A stretch of DNA of 64,000 nt from positions 7,725,361 through 7,789,360 of the forward strand of contig NC_135564.1 in assembly GCF_964340395.1 (NCBI RefSeq). The letters are read 5' to 3'. Origin of the DNA: Glandiceps talaboti (lineage: Eukaryota > Hemichordata > Enteropneusta > Spengelidae). Shown here one piece after another: positions 22,201 through 64,000 of the stretch; positions within the stretch are counted from its first letter, which is position 1, and each line of letters begins with the position of its first letter. The notes below the pieces were generated by a model. It did no database searches, was not told the origin of the DNA, and saw nothing but the letters and a program-made list of their open reading frames with translations. Both the position numbers and the translations under genes were made by a program.

Positions 22201-22969
22201 CGTTGGCTGATTTTCATCATTAAAATCTTAATCATCTTGGCTGTTGTCATGGAAACTTCAAACACATTGTGTAAGCAGACCTTCAAAATGATTTGTTTCT
22301 GTGATTTTAGCCTGTTACTAAAGAAAAATTATGGCCAGTTTCAAAATACAGCCAAATCTACATTTCAGAAAATTCATCTTTGACTGTGCTCAGCTGTATT
22401 TCCTGTATTATTTGACCATTATCAATCACTTAAAAAACACACTACTGATAAGGCTGAACAGCTGAGCACATTTAACAGAAAGAATTTGAAATGACTTAGT
22501 TGTTAAAACTGTCCTCAGTACAACATCACATAGTTGACAATAGAAATGTGTCTATATTTAATACTACAGTGGCATTTGAGGTTCCGATCTTTAAAGAATA
22601 GACTCAAACTAAAGCTTTTGTCATTTGATGTGGTAGACTGCACAAGTGGATGATAGAAGTGCCTCTGTTGTACAGATATAATCACCCTGTAATTAATATA
22701 GTGTAAACATTGGAAGTCCCTAAAATGTACACTGGGAGATCATAGAAATCATTAGAAATGTCACCTTACTCTGAGTAAAATTAAACCGACGGCCATTCAA
22801 TAGCTTATATCAACATGTGGCAACAATAGTTTCAGTGACTGTGTGTGTGTCTGTTGTTACTATTCTTAGTAAACTGAAACTTCAGTTACTGCCATTGTAC
22901 GTACTTGCCATAAAAGTGATGTCCAAGACTCTAAAACATTACTTCACCCCCTGTTCACCACATTCACAT

Positions 22970-22990
22970 GCACGCACGCATGCACGCACG

Positions 22991-23022
<32 letters not shown>
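22970..23022. repeat. GCAC/(CA)n simple repeat
   Basis: GCACGCATGCACGCACG followed by (CA)n. Confidence 0.9.
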
Positions 23023-23026
<4 letters not shown>

Positions 23027-23122
23027 ATTGCGACCAATCATTTTGTATGTTATCACTCCCAGTTGCGACCAATCATTTTGTATGTTATCACTCCCCATTG
23101 CAACCAATCATTTTGAGTGCAT
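23027..23122. repeat. About 34-bp tandem repeat, three copies
   Basis: TTGCGACCAATCATTTTGTA recurs near 23028, 23062 and 23097, with the last copy diverged. Confidence 0.75.
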
Positions 23123-23661
23123 TTCTTCAAGCCAATCACTGTTTGCATATAATTTACAAACAATTTTAATTGTTTGCTGTTGCTAGCAATACAAGCAGTT
23201 TGTGACACAGCAAAGCAAAAAACACTGATTGCGATGTAAACAGGCTAATGAGAGCTACTACATCTGTACACATCTGTGTCATTTATATAGCTTATCTTGT
23301 CCTACCAACATGATGCCAAACAAATATGCAGTAATCTAATAAAATAACAATTTTATATCCAAGCTTTATAAAAAATATGTAGGCAATAAATTAAAAGCAT
23401 GCAAATTAAATACCACACATACATGTACATACGTTGAAAGTGTTGGTATTTGATTTGACCTTACATTGAAAGAAAACACTAAAAGTATATGTTATATCAT
23501 TACTGGGACAAGCCATTAGCCAAGCAAGTTGACTTGTTATCAAAGAGTACCAATATTTACACATGTGATGATGGGCTCTTACATAACACAAGTAAACAGC
23601 TGTAAAACCTCTATTCGGCTGTCTGCATGGACTGCAATTGAGGCAAACCTTATCTCCGTCT

Positions 23662-23765
23662 TATATCAGTTGTTATCAATTTATTAGGCTATTATAAGTA
23701 ACGCTACAAACAGCTTTAGAGATGCAAACAACTTTTATGACACCCGTTTTCGCCAGGCAAGCCCG
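23662..23765 (+). repeat. Dispersed unknown repeat, copy 2
   Basis: TATATCAGTTGTTATCAATT through ACGCTACAAACAGCTTTAGA and GATGCAAACAACTTTTATGA. It matches the copies at 5360-5451 and 50866-50955. One frame gives SNATNSFRDANNFYDTR. Confidence 0.6.
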
Positions 23766-24355
23766 CGGGTTTGTTGCACTTGGACCGCTAATGGCTTGTG
23801 AATGTCATGTGGACATTTTGTATGCCCAGTCTTTGTCTATTAATTTACTGTACACATCAAAAACAGTACATTAATGTGTACCCATATTGTATAAAAAATT
23901 AATAAAACCATGATGCAAATATATATCATATGAACTGTTTGATATTGAGTAAAAAAAAAAGATTTTGAATCACACAAACTATTTATGTTGGTTTTGTAAA
24001 TAAATAAATGCAAGTACCTAGATTTGTGAATTAAGCACTGCTTATACCAGCCAAATATTATGTAGGACGTGGATTTGTATGGATAAGAGAATGTGAACGA
24101 TAATGAGATATTTGTGTCTTAAACACTCCAGATTCAAGGAGAAATTTTTGTATTGTGGGTTATTTGTCATAATGACAGTGGTAGGATGACTAATGTAAAA
24201 CATATCACTGGCATATAAACATACTCTGTAAGTAATAAGAGTAATTTACCAACCAGCATATTTCATCACATATTGCTGTATTTGTTATTCATGGTGATGA
24301 TTTATGGACTGATACATATGTGGGATGATTTCCTGTATAGTTGGATATTATATAC

Positions 24356-24379
24356 ACGTACATACACATACACATATAC

Positions 24380-24428
<49 letters not shown>

Positions 24429-24430
24429 TA
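24356..24430. repeat. (ACATAC)n microsatellite
   Basis: Hexanucleotide run of about 12 units. Confidence 0.92.
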
Positions 24431-26770
24431 TAGACATTGATAGTGTTCAATGTCACGGTTGCTATGGTGAAATCATGTACACATGAATATGTAGACAAAA
24501 TATTGTTTTTGATGGATTATGGTTTTTTTTCAAATCTACTGCTTTCACTCAAAAATCACAACATACAGCAGGAAAATTCTACAGTAATCCCGATGATAGA
24601 GAATTTAGTAAAATCTAGTTATCACTTCTTCAACATGTAAACTTACAAGAACTGCAAACTAAAGCATATCAAAAATTGTAAACTCATCACACCACTTCAG
24701 TTTTGCACAGTATAAAGCAGAAGCAAAGTAAACTTTGCATGGTTTTATAGATAGGTATGTAATGATGATTTTGGAGGGGTACCAAGGAACTTAATGTACC
24801 TTTGTGACAATTCTAGTAGGCAGATTTACTCAGTGCATGGTTTTACCACACTTGACAAAAATACAGGTGTATGTACAATTGTGCAGCTTGTCAGAGATTA
24901 TTAAATAAATCATATATTGACAGTTTCCTGGACTCTCAACCCATGAAATATAATATAGACGAAACATACTACATGTAATCTGGACCGGACATGCTACTAC
25001 AACTATTGGATATTGTGAGAGCTGAACATAGAGGCTCAGAGAGCCTGCATTCAGAATCAACAATATAAACTATAAACTATATATATATATTATATATACA
25101 CAGCTAAGTCTGTATTTACATTGACATGCTTGATAATACTGCATTGTATAACTATAAGATGGAAAACAATAGAATGTTTTGATCCGATATTTTGAATTAA
25201 ACTGTTGAAAAATTCAAGTAATCTGTTGAGTACCATGCTGAGATAGGTTTGTAGGCAAAATAGAACTAAGATGTCTACAACCCTATGTACAATGATTCCG
25301 GTGTTATGCCTCATAGTTTATGGTATGACTCTCATAATGAGATATAAATTATACGGGTGGTTCTCATTCTCAGCATACATGTAGAGACTATTCATTCAAT
25401 AAAACCTGATACAATTATGAAACTGGTTTTATTTTAGGTTGTGGTTAGATCAAATGATAGGAGTATATACATTGTGTATGTGTAGGTTTTGACTCTGACC
25501 TACTTTAGGGTGTAGTATAGCTGTATATATATGTATGATGTGTTGTTATGATAATGAACGCATAATGTTGTGTTCATTTCATTGAAGTCACGCCATGCAT
25601 AGTCTGAGTGACGTCACAGAGACGGTCTGACTCAGAATGAAAAAAAAAACACAATATAGAGACTATCACACGTACAGAGTCTTTCCCGGTGTAGTACCGT
25701 TATTATGTTGTTGGCATCACTTATAGTATAATCATTTTCTGAACGAATGTGGTAAGAGTTTTTTCAAGTACAGTGAATTATATAGTATTAGTTTATTTGA
25801 TTGGCTTTAGCACAGGAGATTACAATAGCAGGTATACATGTACACGAAGATGTAAAAAATACACTTGTACAATGTGTGTACTGGTCACTTGTATATTTGT
25901 CACTATGATATAACTACAACGTTGCCTTTGAATTGATGTCTAGTTTCTAGTTCTCACAAAAGTAATCACTTTTAATTTATACTTAATCAAATATTTAAAT
26001 GAAGCAATTAGCAATTGTTTGATTGTTAATTATTTAAACATATAATGAACTTGTACATATAGTTCAAATGAAATTGTGTAGTTCTTTAGGTAGTTACAAT
26101 GTACATGTATGTATTCTTCATTTTGTCAGGTACATGTGTGATAGGTTTTAGGTCACCAAAATTACTAAAAATGTAGCTATAGTGTGAATTTATACTGTAT
26201 GTTATTATGCTGTTTGATGTATGCTACACATGTTAATTGTGGTGTACACAATACATTATTGTGGATTGTGTGCATGTAAACAGCGATTACGTTATCACTG
26301 TAAAACACAGTGTGTGTGTATTTCCTCTAGTAGAAGGAAGTATAATGTTGTATAATGATATAAAATTAGTTAATGTACTGTGTCTGTGTTGGACTATATG
26401 TCCAAGATGTGCAAAAGTGAAAGTTGTATTCGGTGCATGTATCTGTCTAATTACATAGACGTCACCGTGTGTGTTGTGTAAATGAAGAAGAAACCAGACA
26501 GTCACGGTAATTGTTACCTCAACCCAGTTCACAAATATTGATCCAAAGTGTCATTAGTTTGACTAATTTTTAGGGTCGGTATTTTCTACAACTTTTATTT
26601 TCTTTATTCAGAAGCCACACATCTGTGTACACTGTGTAGTACATACGTTGTACATGTGTAGTTCTTTTTTTTTTTACCTTTTTGGCAAAATTTGACCAAC
26701 ATGCATTTAGTGTCAATGTTAACTCAATGTTGAAGATTTTGACATCTTGTACATGTTTCTTCTCTCATAG

Positions 26771-26796
26771 GTGCTGTTAAGAAGTAAACAACCACA
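26771..26796 (+). other. 5' UTR part of the first coding exon
   Basis: The acceptor TTCTTCTCTCATAG ends at 26770. The exon then reads GTGCTGTTAAGAAGTAAACA before the ATG. An in-frame TAA (26785) upstream of the ATG supports the chosen start. Confidence 0.7.
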
Positions 26797-54875
<28,079 letters not shown>

Positions 54876-57800
54876 AGATGTTGAAGTGAACATTGACATT
54901 GATGTTTTAATACAACAAAGACAGAAACTAACAACTAGTTCCTGTGTAGAAAGAGACAGAGTCTAAATCGTGACAACCAACACAATTTTTCTAACCAACA
55001 AAAAGATTCAGTGTTAAGAAAAAGAGGTAAAACACAACCATTTTTAAAAGTAGCTGACTGTAGGAAGAAAGAATGACAATATACCCAAAACTTAGTTCCA
55101 TTATTGAAAGTTGCTAGAAAATATAAATAAATTTGAACAAAAATGTCTAATTTCTGTGTGTAAGAGATACAACCCATAACACCCAAGTGAAAATAATGTT
55201 ATTTTACACTTGATATATGACTGCTCGAAACATGCTTGGCACACAATTGAATCACTTTTAATACTTGAGTGTTACAGGTTGTAAGTAAACTTCTGAAATG
55301 TATTGTTACAAAGGAAAGCAACTAATAACACAGCTGATAATATTCATTTATAATTAATCATTCATTTATAAATTCATCAGAGGCTGTATATCACTACTGT
55401 TGTCTTTCATACCATAGCCTTGTTATATGCTAATTTTTTTTTGATAGGGAGAACACACACAGAGGGAAAATAAGGAGTGGGATCTCTAGACTATTAATCT
55501 ATTCATGCTTTGTCATCAAAACCTTGCAAAATTATGTAAAATTACACTGATGATGGTTTCACTAACACACACGTTTTACCAGGGAAATTCATACTCATTT
55601 GTGTTACCATTACGCCTGCACTAGCTACAACTGTCAAATAGTGGTTGATTTTATCTGTAATAGCTGTAATAGTCACTCAATTGTGGGACTAATCAGGGAA
55701 AGATAAGAAATTTTACTGAATCATATTTATAAGCACAATTATAAGATTATCATCCCATATCACAAACAAATATGAATTTGGCAAACCCAGTAATATTGCG
55801 TTGTCTGGTGTATGTGTTAGAAATTTATTTTAAAATACAACAGCAATTATAATCTGTAGTTGTTAAAAATTCAATTATTTATTTGTATTTTGAAATACAT
55901 TGCCAAGTAATTTATTTGAAAAATGGAATCGTTATAAATAATATATTCATTGCTTTGATGGGGAAAATTTTCAGAAAATATATTGAAAATGTATAATCTG
56001 TCCAAAGTGATTGATTCATGATATTGTACCAAATGGAAACAAAAGATTTGAATGATTGTTCAGCCATTGTTTCAGAGAGAAGATTATGGCTGTCAAGGTT
56101 GTTGAGAAATGTAACAATCTGGGTTCAAAATTAACTTTTTGTTGTGGTAATCCCAGTGGGTTATAACTTTCAGAATTGATATCCCTAGGATGGTGACCAG
56201 TTGTCCTACATTCCTGCTATTTGAAATCGGACATGTGTGTATTATTAAAATGCTTTCATCTTTCAAAATCTTTGTCACGCAATCAACGGTAGCCTGAGTT
56301 GGCTACCAGCTGCAAATTAAGGCAAGAATTGGTAGTCGATGGACTGCTGTCAATTTGGAGTCCTGACAATATAGCAGAAATGGCGACTTTAAAAGCCATC
56401 ATTTTATCACATCAAAATCATGTTTAAATATGAAATCTGTAGAAATACTACAGTAATCAAGAAATCTTGGTTTTAGATATGTAATGAAATTTTAAAAATG
56501 ATAATTTTAACCGAATAATTTAGGAAATTGTTATTTATATCACAGTGTTATTTGCTAAGGTGGTAATTGTGTTCGGAGAGGGGGGGGGGGGTCGGTGCCA
56601 TAATTTTGGTGACAAACCCAGTTTTAAGAGAGGGGAGGGGGGAACTCTGGTAAGACTTGCATAGATTTACACATATTGTGTCATAATTTTGATGGTGAAT
56701 GTAAGTAAAATACCCAAACAAGTCAGGTGATTTTTTTACCTACTCACCACCCTTAGCAAAATCACTGGTAGGTGGGAACCCTGGTAGAATGGTTTGAGAA
56801 CTCAGGTAGATTTGTCCTACTTAACAACCCATAACAAAAAACACAGATGGGGAACGCTGGTAGAATGGTTGGGGAACTCAGGTAGATTTTTCCTACTTAA
56901 CAACCCACAACAAAAACACAGATGGAACCCTGGTAGAATGGCTAGGGAATTCAGGTCAATTTCACACTAATTTACCACGTTAACAAAAACACTGTACAGC
57001 ATTTGTGTGTACAGTCAAAAGATAAAGTACTTGATGTCAGTTTTAAGAAAGACATGATTGAATATAATATAAAGAAGATGAATGTAATATAATGAGTAAT
57101 ATGCATTGTAGAAGTGTCGATGTAGAGTACAATAGTGTATTTTCACTCTGTTTAGTTCTATCTGTTGCCATCTAATATTCAACATTGTATATAGATATGT
57201 ATTCTCTAATTATGTACTCGAAATTTAAAACTTCAAAGCTCTGTTTTCATGTCTGCAAAATTGTGTGTGTGTGTCTGTGTGTCTGTGTGTCTGTGTGTCT
57301 GTGTGACTGTTATGTTTGTAAATATCTAATGTCAACAGTTCGTGTATGGTTTTTTTCAAGTCACATTGGTTGTGTGTTATACACAGTTTGACCAAAATGA
57401 TAACAAATAACATTTGAGAAAATCTTCCTTGAACATTGACAGTTCTCTTGAATCATGTAATATTAGAACAATATTATCATTATTAAAACATCTCAATTTA
57501 TGGAGATACTTATTTTCTATTATTTGTAGATTTCAGATACAGCACATTTAAAGTTACCATTCTGTGGCTCTGCTTGATACAACCATACATAAACCAAATA
57601 GAAAGTGCATATTTTAACACTAAGGTAGCAAGGTTGCAATATCTTGCTACATATTGTCTATATGAAATATAAGCATTTAAATACATTTGAACATACATGT
57701 ACTGCAGCTAGACAGAGACATTCGAGTGCCAATATGTTAATTGACATCAGCATAGTCGCACATTACTTCATTTCATTTTAGACAAAATGTTGCAGTAAGC

Positions 57801-60580
57801 TGTATTCGTTCAATCTTCAAAGTTCACAGCATTTGTAGTTTCGTATGTTTCTGCATGGTTGTTTCAAACAGAGCCAGTGAACAGTAACTTGAAATGGGCT
57901 GTAAATAGCTATGCTGCCACATATCTTGAGATGTCCTACTGGGTGCAGGGTATTGGGTCCTAAGTCTTCCCAAATGTCAATAACTTCATTTTGACCGTTA
58001 TCATAATAATTTCTTCAATGTGAATTTATATGCAATATTTCTATCACTTTCTTTTGATGCAAGGCAGTTAATATTTAACCTTCATCATTACTTTTGATAG
58101 TGGGTAAGAAAAAATGGAAAAAAAATTATGTTTATGCTCCATGCATTCACTGTTAAAACTATAAAGGCTGAGGGGGTTATATGTAAAGAGGTTGAAGCAG
58201 ATACAACAGTGGCAGTTGAGGTTTCGTCTTACTAAAATAGACGTGTTGTTGTTGTTGCGACATGTTGATATAAGGTACTGAATGGATGCTGGTTTAACTA
58301 TACTCACACTAGGGTGGCATTTCTGATGACTTCCATGATCTTGCAGTGGAGGACTTCAACTGTTTACACTATCTTGAAAATGGGATTATATCACCACAAC
58401 ACAAAGAAACAACAATAATATTGGTTGATATCCATCTCAGTAAGTCGATAGCTCAATTGCCACTAGTATGATAAAATTAAAGTTATGTGAATTAATTTTC
58501 TGATTTTGTATTTACACAGTATGATTATTACTTTTTGAAATCAAAATGCTGGCATTTTGATAATTTCCATTACATTAAAATTTGAATTTTGAGATTATGC
58601 TATATTCCTTGCAGTATCATAATGTAACTTTTTGAAAAATAGTAATAACTAATTTGCATGTAATGTATCACAACTCTAAATAAAATATGTTGTACATTTG
58701 ACTATCATATCCACAAGGCCACATTGTCTTTGGCCATCACAATTTTCCAATATTTTAAGCAAATATATATGCTGAAATTATTGTTTGAAAACAAAAGGAA
58801 GGTTTACCAATAATAATATTGAGAAAGTTTTTTGGGGGTAAAAAAAAAGTTACGAAATCCAAAAGTTGCCTTGATATGTCCTCTTTGCTCTGTTGTCATC
58901 TGTGATTCTTTTATGTCAATGTTTGTAACATAATTCTGACATCTGTTCTAAGCTCAGAAGCTTCAGACTTCCTGTCAATTTCAAAATGCCATATTCAGTT
59001 CTTGCCATTCAACACTGCCTTTTCTATGCTTCCCACATGAAAAAGTACACAAAAACATCTTTTAATTGAAAAAAAATGACCTTTATATCAAACTTTTTCA
59101 ACTGATGCTGTCATTTTGAACGTGTTCTCTTCTTTTCTTTATCAACGTCATTCCTGTTCATTGTAAACCTTATTCCATGAGACCAAAAATATACATATGC
59201 AAATGAGTGTCTATCATTTGCATACTGTGGACATTCATATCAGGTACACAAATTTCCCGCCAAAAAATCATTGCAAAAATTATCACTTCTGATAACTTTT
59301 TGACAACTCTTAAATTCATTTTTAGACTAAAATTATAGAAATGTGTCTTCTGAATGAATTTTTGTCAAATTTTGGATTCAAAGTGATTAAATTTTTACAA
59401 ACATTTTCACATTTCTCAAGAAGTAGGTCACCTTGTTTGTCCAAATGTCGAAAAGGATGAAACATTGCTTTTGCTGTAAAGCCATTTTGTTTACACTTTT
59501 CACATTTATTCCCCAAGTCATCATTCAATGTACATCCTCATTAACTTATGCAAAGGGATGAAATGTAATAAGTACTGGATGGTACATATCTATTGTTATA
59601 TCACATATATCCATATTTTTTATATTTTGTACTATACATTTGCATTATTATTGCATTTTGATACAAAAAGTGGAATAAATATTAAGTATGATACCCACTT
59701 GTAACTGCATTTGTATTTGAAATGTGTGTTTGTTAATATGCGGTATGAACTCTGTAGTGTGTAGAGATGATCATAGTAACCATAACTCATATCATATATA
59801 GGAACTAGACTACTCTCAAGTGTACAAAAAACATGGAGACTTCCATTCAAAATAAATGTGAACTGAACATCACCTAACTCATACAACATGAATCTAGAAA
59901 ATTACCTAAAAGGTATAAAGTGGAATTGAGTAAAATAAATTTCAAAAACAAGACAGAAAACAAATAAATGTGAAAGAATAACACAAATATCCTTGGCAAA
60001 CACTCCTGGAATAACAGTAAATGTCTCTGGTGTTTTTTAAGCTAGGCTGATTTTATTTGTGTTGAATTCTGGGAACCCTAAAAGTCATAGTCGTTATAAT
60101 CCCTGAATCATGCAATTTCTTTGAAGTAGTTATAAAAGTTTTCATATCAGGCTCAGAAGAGGCCTTCTGTATACTAGGGCAATGCATTCTGGGGGGAAAC
60201 AAAGTGAGGAGCTTCTAATCACTTTAACAAGTTATTTGAGTAATTATATGTGATGCCCATGGTGATGAACATGCTGATTGGGAAATTATGCATATAGATT
60301 CTGAGACCACATTATAAGCTTTAGCAGCTAGTTACAAGTGAGGAAATGACAGATTGAAAGGAATATACCAGGTGCATGCCGGGATATCACGCACCGTAAA
60401 AAGGCTAGGAGAGAAGGAACACAGACTGAGACAGTGGGACAGGCAGAAGATGAGAGTGACAAAATATTTCCTTCTGTCTGATTACAAAGATAATTTCTTT
60501 TGAAGGACGGGGCAGCAAATAGTTTTTCTCAAAATTCTACGGCTACCCCCCCCCCCCTCCCCCCATTAAATGCAATGTTA
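54876..60580. other. 3' UTR of the MEGF10-like gene and non-coding sequence
   Basis: No supported exon. Several AATAAA words (e.g. near 55126) could end the MEGF10-like transcript. It holds minisatellite 56755-56990, poly-G runs at 56580 and 56635, a GT/TGTGTC repeat at 57263-57306, and otherwise AT-rich DNA. Confidence 0.5.
56755..56990. repeat. About 74-bp tandem repeat, three copies
   Basis: Blocks containing GGTAGAATGGTTTGAGAACT, CAGGTAGATTT and TTAACAACCCATAACAAAA recur starting near 56774, 56849 and 56921. Confidence 0.8.
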
Positions 60581-60589
60581 TTAGCGCCC

Positions 60590-60905
60590 TCAACGTCAGA
60601 CTTTCCTGTTGCAGTTTGTTTAGTTTGGACCCAAAGCTAGAGTTGCGGTAGTCTTGCTGCTAGACGTTCGGGCTTTCTTTCGATGCTATAACTATAAGCG
60701 AACGAAGTTCGCATGTGAGGGCCTGTTCCATCCGCGATAGCGTTGTTCGGCTGTGTGTCGTATTTTATCGGAAGAACATCCGAGGGCTACCTGATAGACT
60801 AGAGTTGCGGAGGACGTTTGTTTGTGTGTGCCTGCGACGCGACGACCTGAAAATGAGCGCAGGATTTGAACAATTCGTGCCGGGGATGAACCATGACAAT
60901 TAAGT
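60590..60905 (+). promoter_or_regulatory. CpG-rich block: possible promoter/first exon or repeat remnant
   Basis: Locally dense CG (AAGCGAACGAAGTTCGCATG, CCTGCGACGCGACGACC) in AT-rich surroundings. A 62-codon frame runs 60715-60903 and includes MSAGFEQFVPGMNHDN before a stop, with GTATAC just after. About 80 bases on the left resemble the inverted-repeat element at 51695-51835, so part may be mobile-element sequence. I cannot identify a downstream gene. Confidence 0.3.
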
Positions 60906-61879
60906 ATACATCTTATTCATTTTTGTTATGAATACTCCGACAAATTTATGCTTATTACCACGTCAGTCATTTCTGCATCTTCTTGTTGAAAAAATGACTT
61001 CGAGTCCGACTAGTCGAGAATTTATAGGAACCGTACGCACGTCTGGTTTTTAAGTTGAGTATGAGCATTAACCAATGCACCGCCTTTTGACCGAATTTTA
61101 ACATTTTTCATATAAACGTCAAATGATAGAGGATGGCTACAAAAAATTGTTTGAAATTTGCACAAATATAAGTGGATGACTTGTGTAGCCAGAAAATGGA
61201 AAAAAACTTTAGTAGGTAGAGCGCCCTCTATTAACTGAAAGTTTGGTAAATTTGACATTTTGATGGGACGGTCGGTCGGTTGGGTTGAGAATAAAAAAAT
61301 ATTTTAAAAAGTGTATTAGTACTTGATGGTAATACTTTTAATTTCATGATTTTTCTTTAACATTCTAAATTATATTTGAAATGACTTAAAATGAACAATG
61401 AGTTTTATAAATTTCCCAAATTTTAGCAATAAACCATAATTTTCACTCAGATGTGTTATAGGGCAACACATTTTGTTAACAAAGGAAAAAAAGTGAACTT
61501 TGGTCTGTAGTCACATTTTCAGTACATATTTTTACATTTTTTTGCAGAGATTTTTTTTACAGGATGTTAATTTCAAATATATGATGTCCAGACCCAAAGT
61601 TTACAGAGGATGGCTTTACTTTTGAGAGTTGCGTTCATCTTTAAAATGGTCACATGAATGAGTAGGTATTGATAGTGGAATTTTAATGTACAAAAAAACT
61701 CCTTTACAGTGTTTTTCTATTTTGAAAGAAAAGTGTGAAAAATAACATAGGCCAAGGACCTTGTTTGTAACTCATCAATTGCAAAAACAAACACTAAAAT
61801 ATGTGTACAAAGTTATTGTACAACAGGAAGTGATGTGTAAACAGACAGGGTAATTAAAGTAGTCACTTGTGATCACAAT

Positions 61880-62185
61880 TAATCACCATGGAGTCATGAT
61901 GGTGTAAATGGTTACCTCAGCCAGCTTCGATCTGCTTGTTGCAGATTCAAACCTCGCCACAGTCATTTGTTTCTGAATGCCTAAAGCCCTTGGGCAAGAT
62001 TTGAACTGCAATTGCCCCAGTCAACCCAGCTACTATGATAATTAGGGACCTGATGTTATATATGCTTGTATGCCCATGCTCCCCAGGGAGTTGAGGAAAT
62101 GTAAAAGGCCGTTGTGCCATTATGGGTCTGTGACAGGGGTAATGATGGTATAATGTTTTGAGCATGGTGAAGCACATTATAAAAA
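61880..62185 (+). mobile_element. tRNA-derived SINE family 1, copy 2
   Basis: AATGGTTACCTCAGCCAGC, B-box-like CAGATTCAAACCTCGCC, then CCTTGGGCAAGATTTGAAC, CCCAGTCAACCCAGC, CAGGGAGTTGAGGAAATG and a tail with GCACATTATAAAA. Same order as the copy at 36595-36915. Confidence 0.8.
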
Positions 62186-62289
62186 CTCAAATTATGCAAC
62201 TGAGGTGATGTTTCATTTTCAATACATAGAAAAGTGACAGATACAGCTCAGACTATTCGACTATTCTAAGGATGCATATGGCTGACATA

Positions 62290-62365
62290 CTAGTTAAGGC
62301 AAGGATGTTAAGGGATAGTAGCCGGCAGCCGGCAGAATCAACCGCCTACTCCACAATTTTTAGCC
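62290..62365. repeat. Short inverted repeat around GCCGGCTAC
   Basis: TAGTAGCCGGCAGCCGGC pairs with TAGCCGGCTACT about 40 bases on. Possibly a small mobile-element remnant. Confidence 0.4.
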
Positions 62366-64000
62366 GGCTACTTTTTCATGAATTTGTGTACCACTCTTTG
62401 TAAGACTTGAACAAAGACAACAGTTATAAAGAAATACTTACATCTTTATTTTAACACTCAAAGAATGATTTGAGTCAAAAGCCAATGTGTTACATGTACA
62501 CATTGCCTACTTATTTTGGCAATGAAAACACCTTGGCTACAGTGTACCACATCATTTTTGTAAGTTTACTACATTGCTTCACACTTGATTTATAAGTCTA
62601 CCTTTATAACCTGTAACCAGAGTTCCAAATAAAAGGTGTTTTCATGACTTGTCTCAAACATCTGACAAGTGATTAATTATAGCCTTGGGCAACTGGTTTT
62701 AAGAAGTATTGTGGTTGCAAGTATAATTTCTTATGGTTATCAATCTGCCTGCAAGATACAGACATTCATGCCACGTATATTACAGTTTAGTTTATCAATC
62801 AGCCGCAGGGAAATCTCCACACGGTGGTGAACTATTGCTTCTCCTCAAAGACAACCAGTACTGACAACTAGCGAATCAGGTCAATTGGTTTTGGATTTTG
62901 AATAATTGCATAAAATATGAATACTAATTATCATAATTATCAGATGAGGACACATTGAAACATTGGGTAGAAAGATGAACAAAAAGCTAGTATATGTTTA
63001 TTCTGTTATAGTGAGGAGATCCCTGGTTGATTTTAAAACCTCTGCTTGCTCATTCTAACATAAGTAGAACTCTTCTGTACCTGTAGAAACTTTCAAAGTG
63101 ATATTTTTTATATTAAGCAAGTAAAAACAGATCGATTGATTGCAGTAGTACATATATAGGTTTTTTTTTATTATGAACTGAAAGAGTGAATTTTTTTCAC
63201 ATTATTTCAAGCCCTGTTGAATAGACTCAAATATTTACCAGTAACAGTGATTCAATTTTCGTACTGATTTATTTTGAGGCAAACAATATTTCAGATAAAT
63301 ATGTTAAAACAAGATTAGTCAAATTCATACACCCACAATATTATGGGAATGATAATCTGCAAGAAAGTAAAGGGAGATATTGAGATTCGATGAAGAATAG
63401 CACCTCTAGACTTAAGGCAAGAAATGACTCATCGACCTGGTCTAAATAAAGGCCCCTGGTGACTATGTGTTGTGTGTTGTGAAGAAGATACTATACAAAA
63501 ATGTATTTCAGTATGAACCAAAGGTGTGTAACAAAATGGAAGTTCCCTCAAGAAATACAATTTATGTCAAGTTATTATCATTTTGTGCCAACTATTTCTT
63601 AACTGAGAAAACCAAACTCTTTGAAAAAATGTTTGGTGATATGTTAGTCATTCTTTTACTCGATAAAACCTTGGCAAGACACATCTTGTTCGGTTTTTTT
63701 TTTTCATTGTCATCCTGAATTCCTTTGTTGTGGTGTAAATCTAATGAAAAGGCCTCCTCCCTTGTGCTTCATAAAAGACCCTTCATTGTGAGGGCACATA
63801 GTTGACTTAGGGTCACAGTTCGAAAACTTTTCCAGCCGACTTGCCAACTATATGAAGGGGGAGGTCATCAATAATTATGCCCTCAATGTCTCACTTGCTT
63901 CAAATTATTCACATATCTGAATCCTCTGTTAACAACCAAGTTAACTCATAATAAATACAAGGGGTGTTTGATGTTCCAAAAGTTTTGAATGATGTTTTCT
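62366..64000. other. Non-coding sequence at right edge
   Basis: No coding exon recognised. An 83-codon frame at 63467-63718 has no family resemblance and no splice support. Confidence 0.4.

Noticed and set aside
60715-60903. 62-codon plus-strand frame as a real gene
   Set aside because: No recognisable protein and no clear donor in frame; kept only as part of a possible promoter/first exon.

Overview
This is AT-rich animal genomic DNA: spliced genes with short exons, many microsatellites and minisatellites, foldback elements, tRNA-derived SINEs and a decayed LINE. The two genes belong to animal families (ADAM10 and MEGF10/Draper). Compact exons, low GC and the repeat types suggest a non-vertebrate, probably marine, bilaterian. 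I cannot name the phylum from sequence alone.

Left part (about 1.4-13.1 kb, minus strand): a membrane metalloprotease gene of the ADAM10 (Kuzbanian) type. I could follow it exon by exon from a signal peptide (start codon at 13133) through prodomain, RKKR furin site, zinc site HELGHSFGASHD, disintegrin and cysteine-rich parts to a membrane segment and stop at 1378. One intron (5012-5707) has the hallmarks of a U12-type AT-AC intron. Part of the membrane-proximal region (2.97-4.12 kb) is only tentatively resolved.

Centre (13.1-26.8 kb): a gene-poor gap between two genes that point away from each other. The first kilobase is relatively CpG-rich and may hold their promoters. The rest is mostly AT-rich sequence with simple repeats.

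Right-centre (26.8-54.9 kb, plus strand): a MEGF10/MEGF11/Draper-type engulfment receptor. The chain of phase-consistent exons encodes a signal peptide, an EMI domain, 18 EGF-like modules, one membrane segment and a cytoplasmic tail with NPxY and YxxL/I motifs (about 1205 residues). Two adjacent exons (48572-48761 and 48814-48982) each encode a different membrane segment. They share the same entry and exit phases and are separated by only 52 bases. Using both, or neither, brings an early stop. They look like mutually exclusive exons, and skipping both would give a secreted receptor.

Right end (54.9-64 kb): 3' untranslated and intergenic sequence, minisatellites, a CpG-rich block at 60.6-60.9 kb that could be another promoter or first exon, and SINE copies. 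I see no further gene I can support there.

The best candidates for something undescribed are the paired membrane-segment exons of the receptor, the AT-AC intron in the protease gene, and a short dispersed sequence (about 5.4, 23.7 and 50.9 kb) whose three copies keep a similar reading frame. The last copy lies within a 183-codon open frame of unknown nature.
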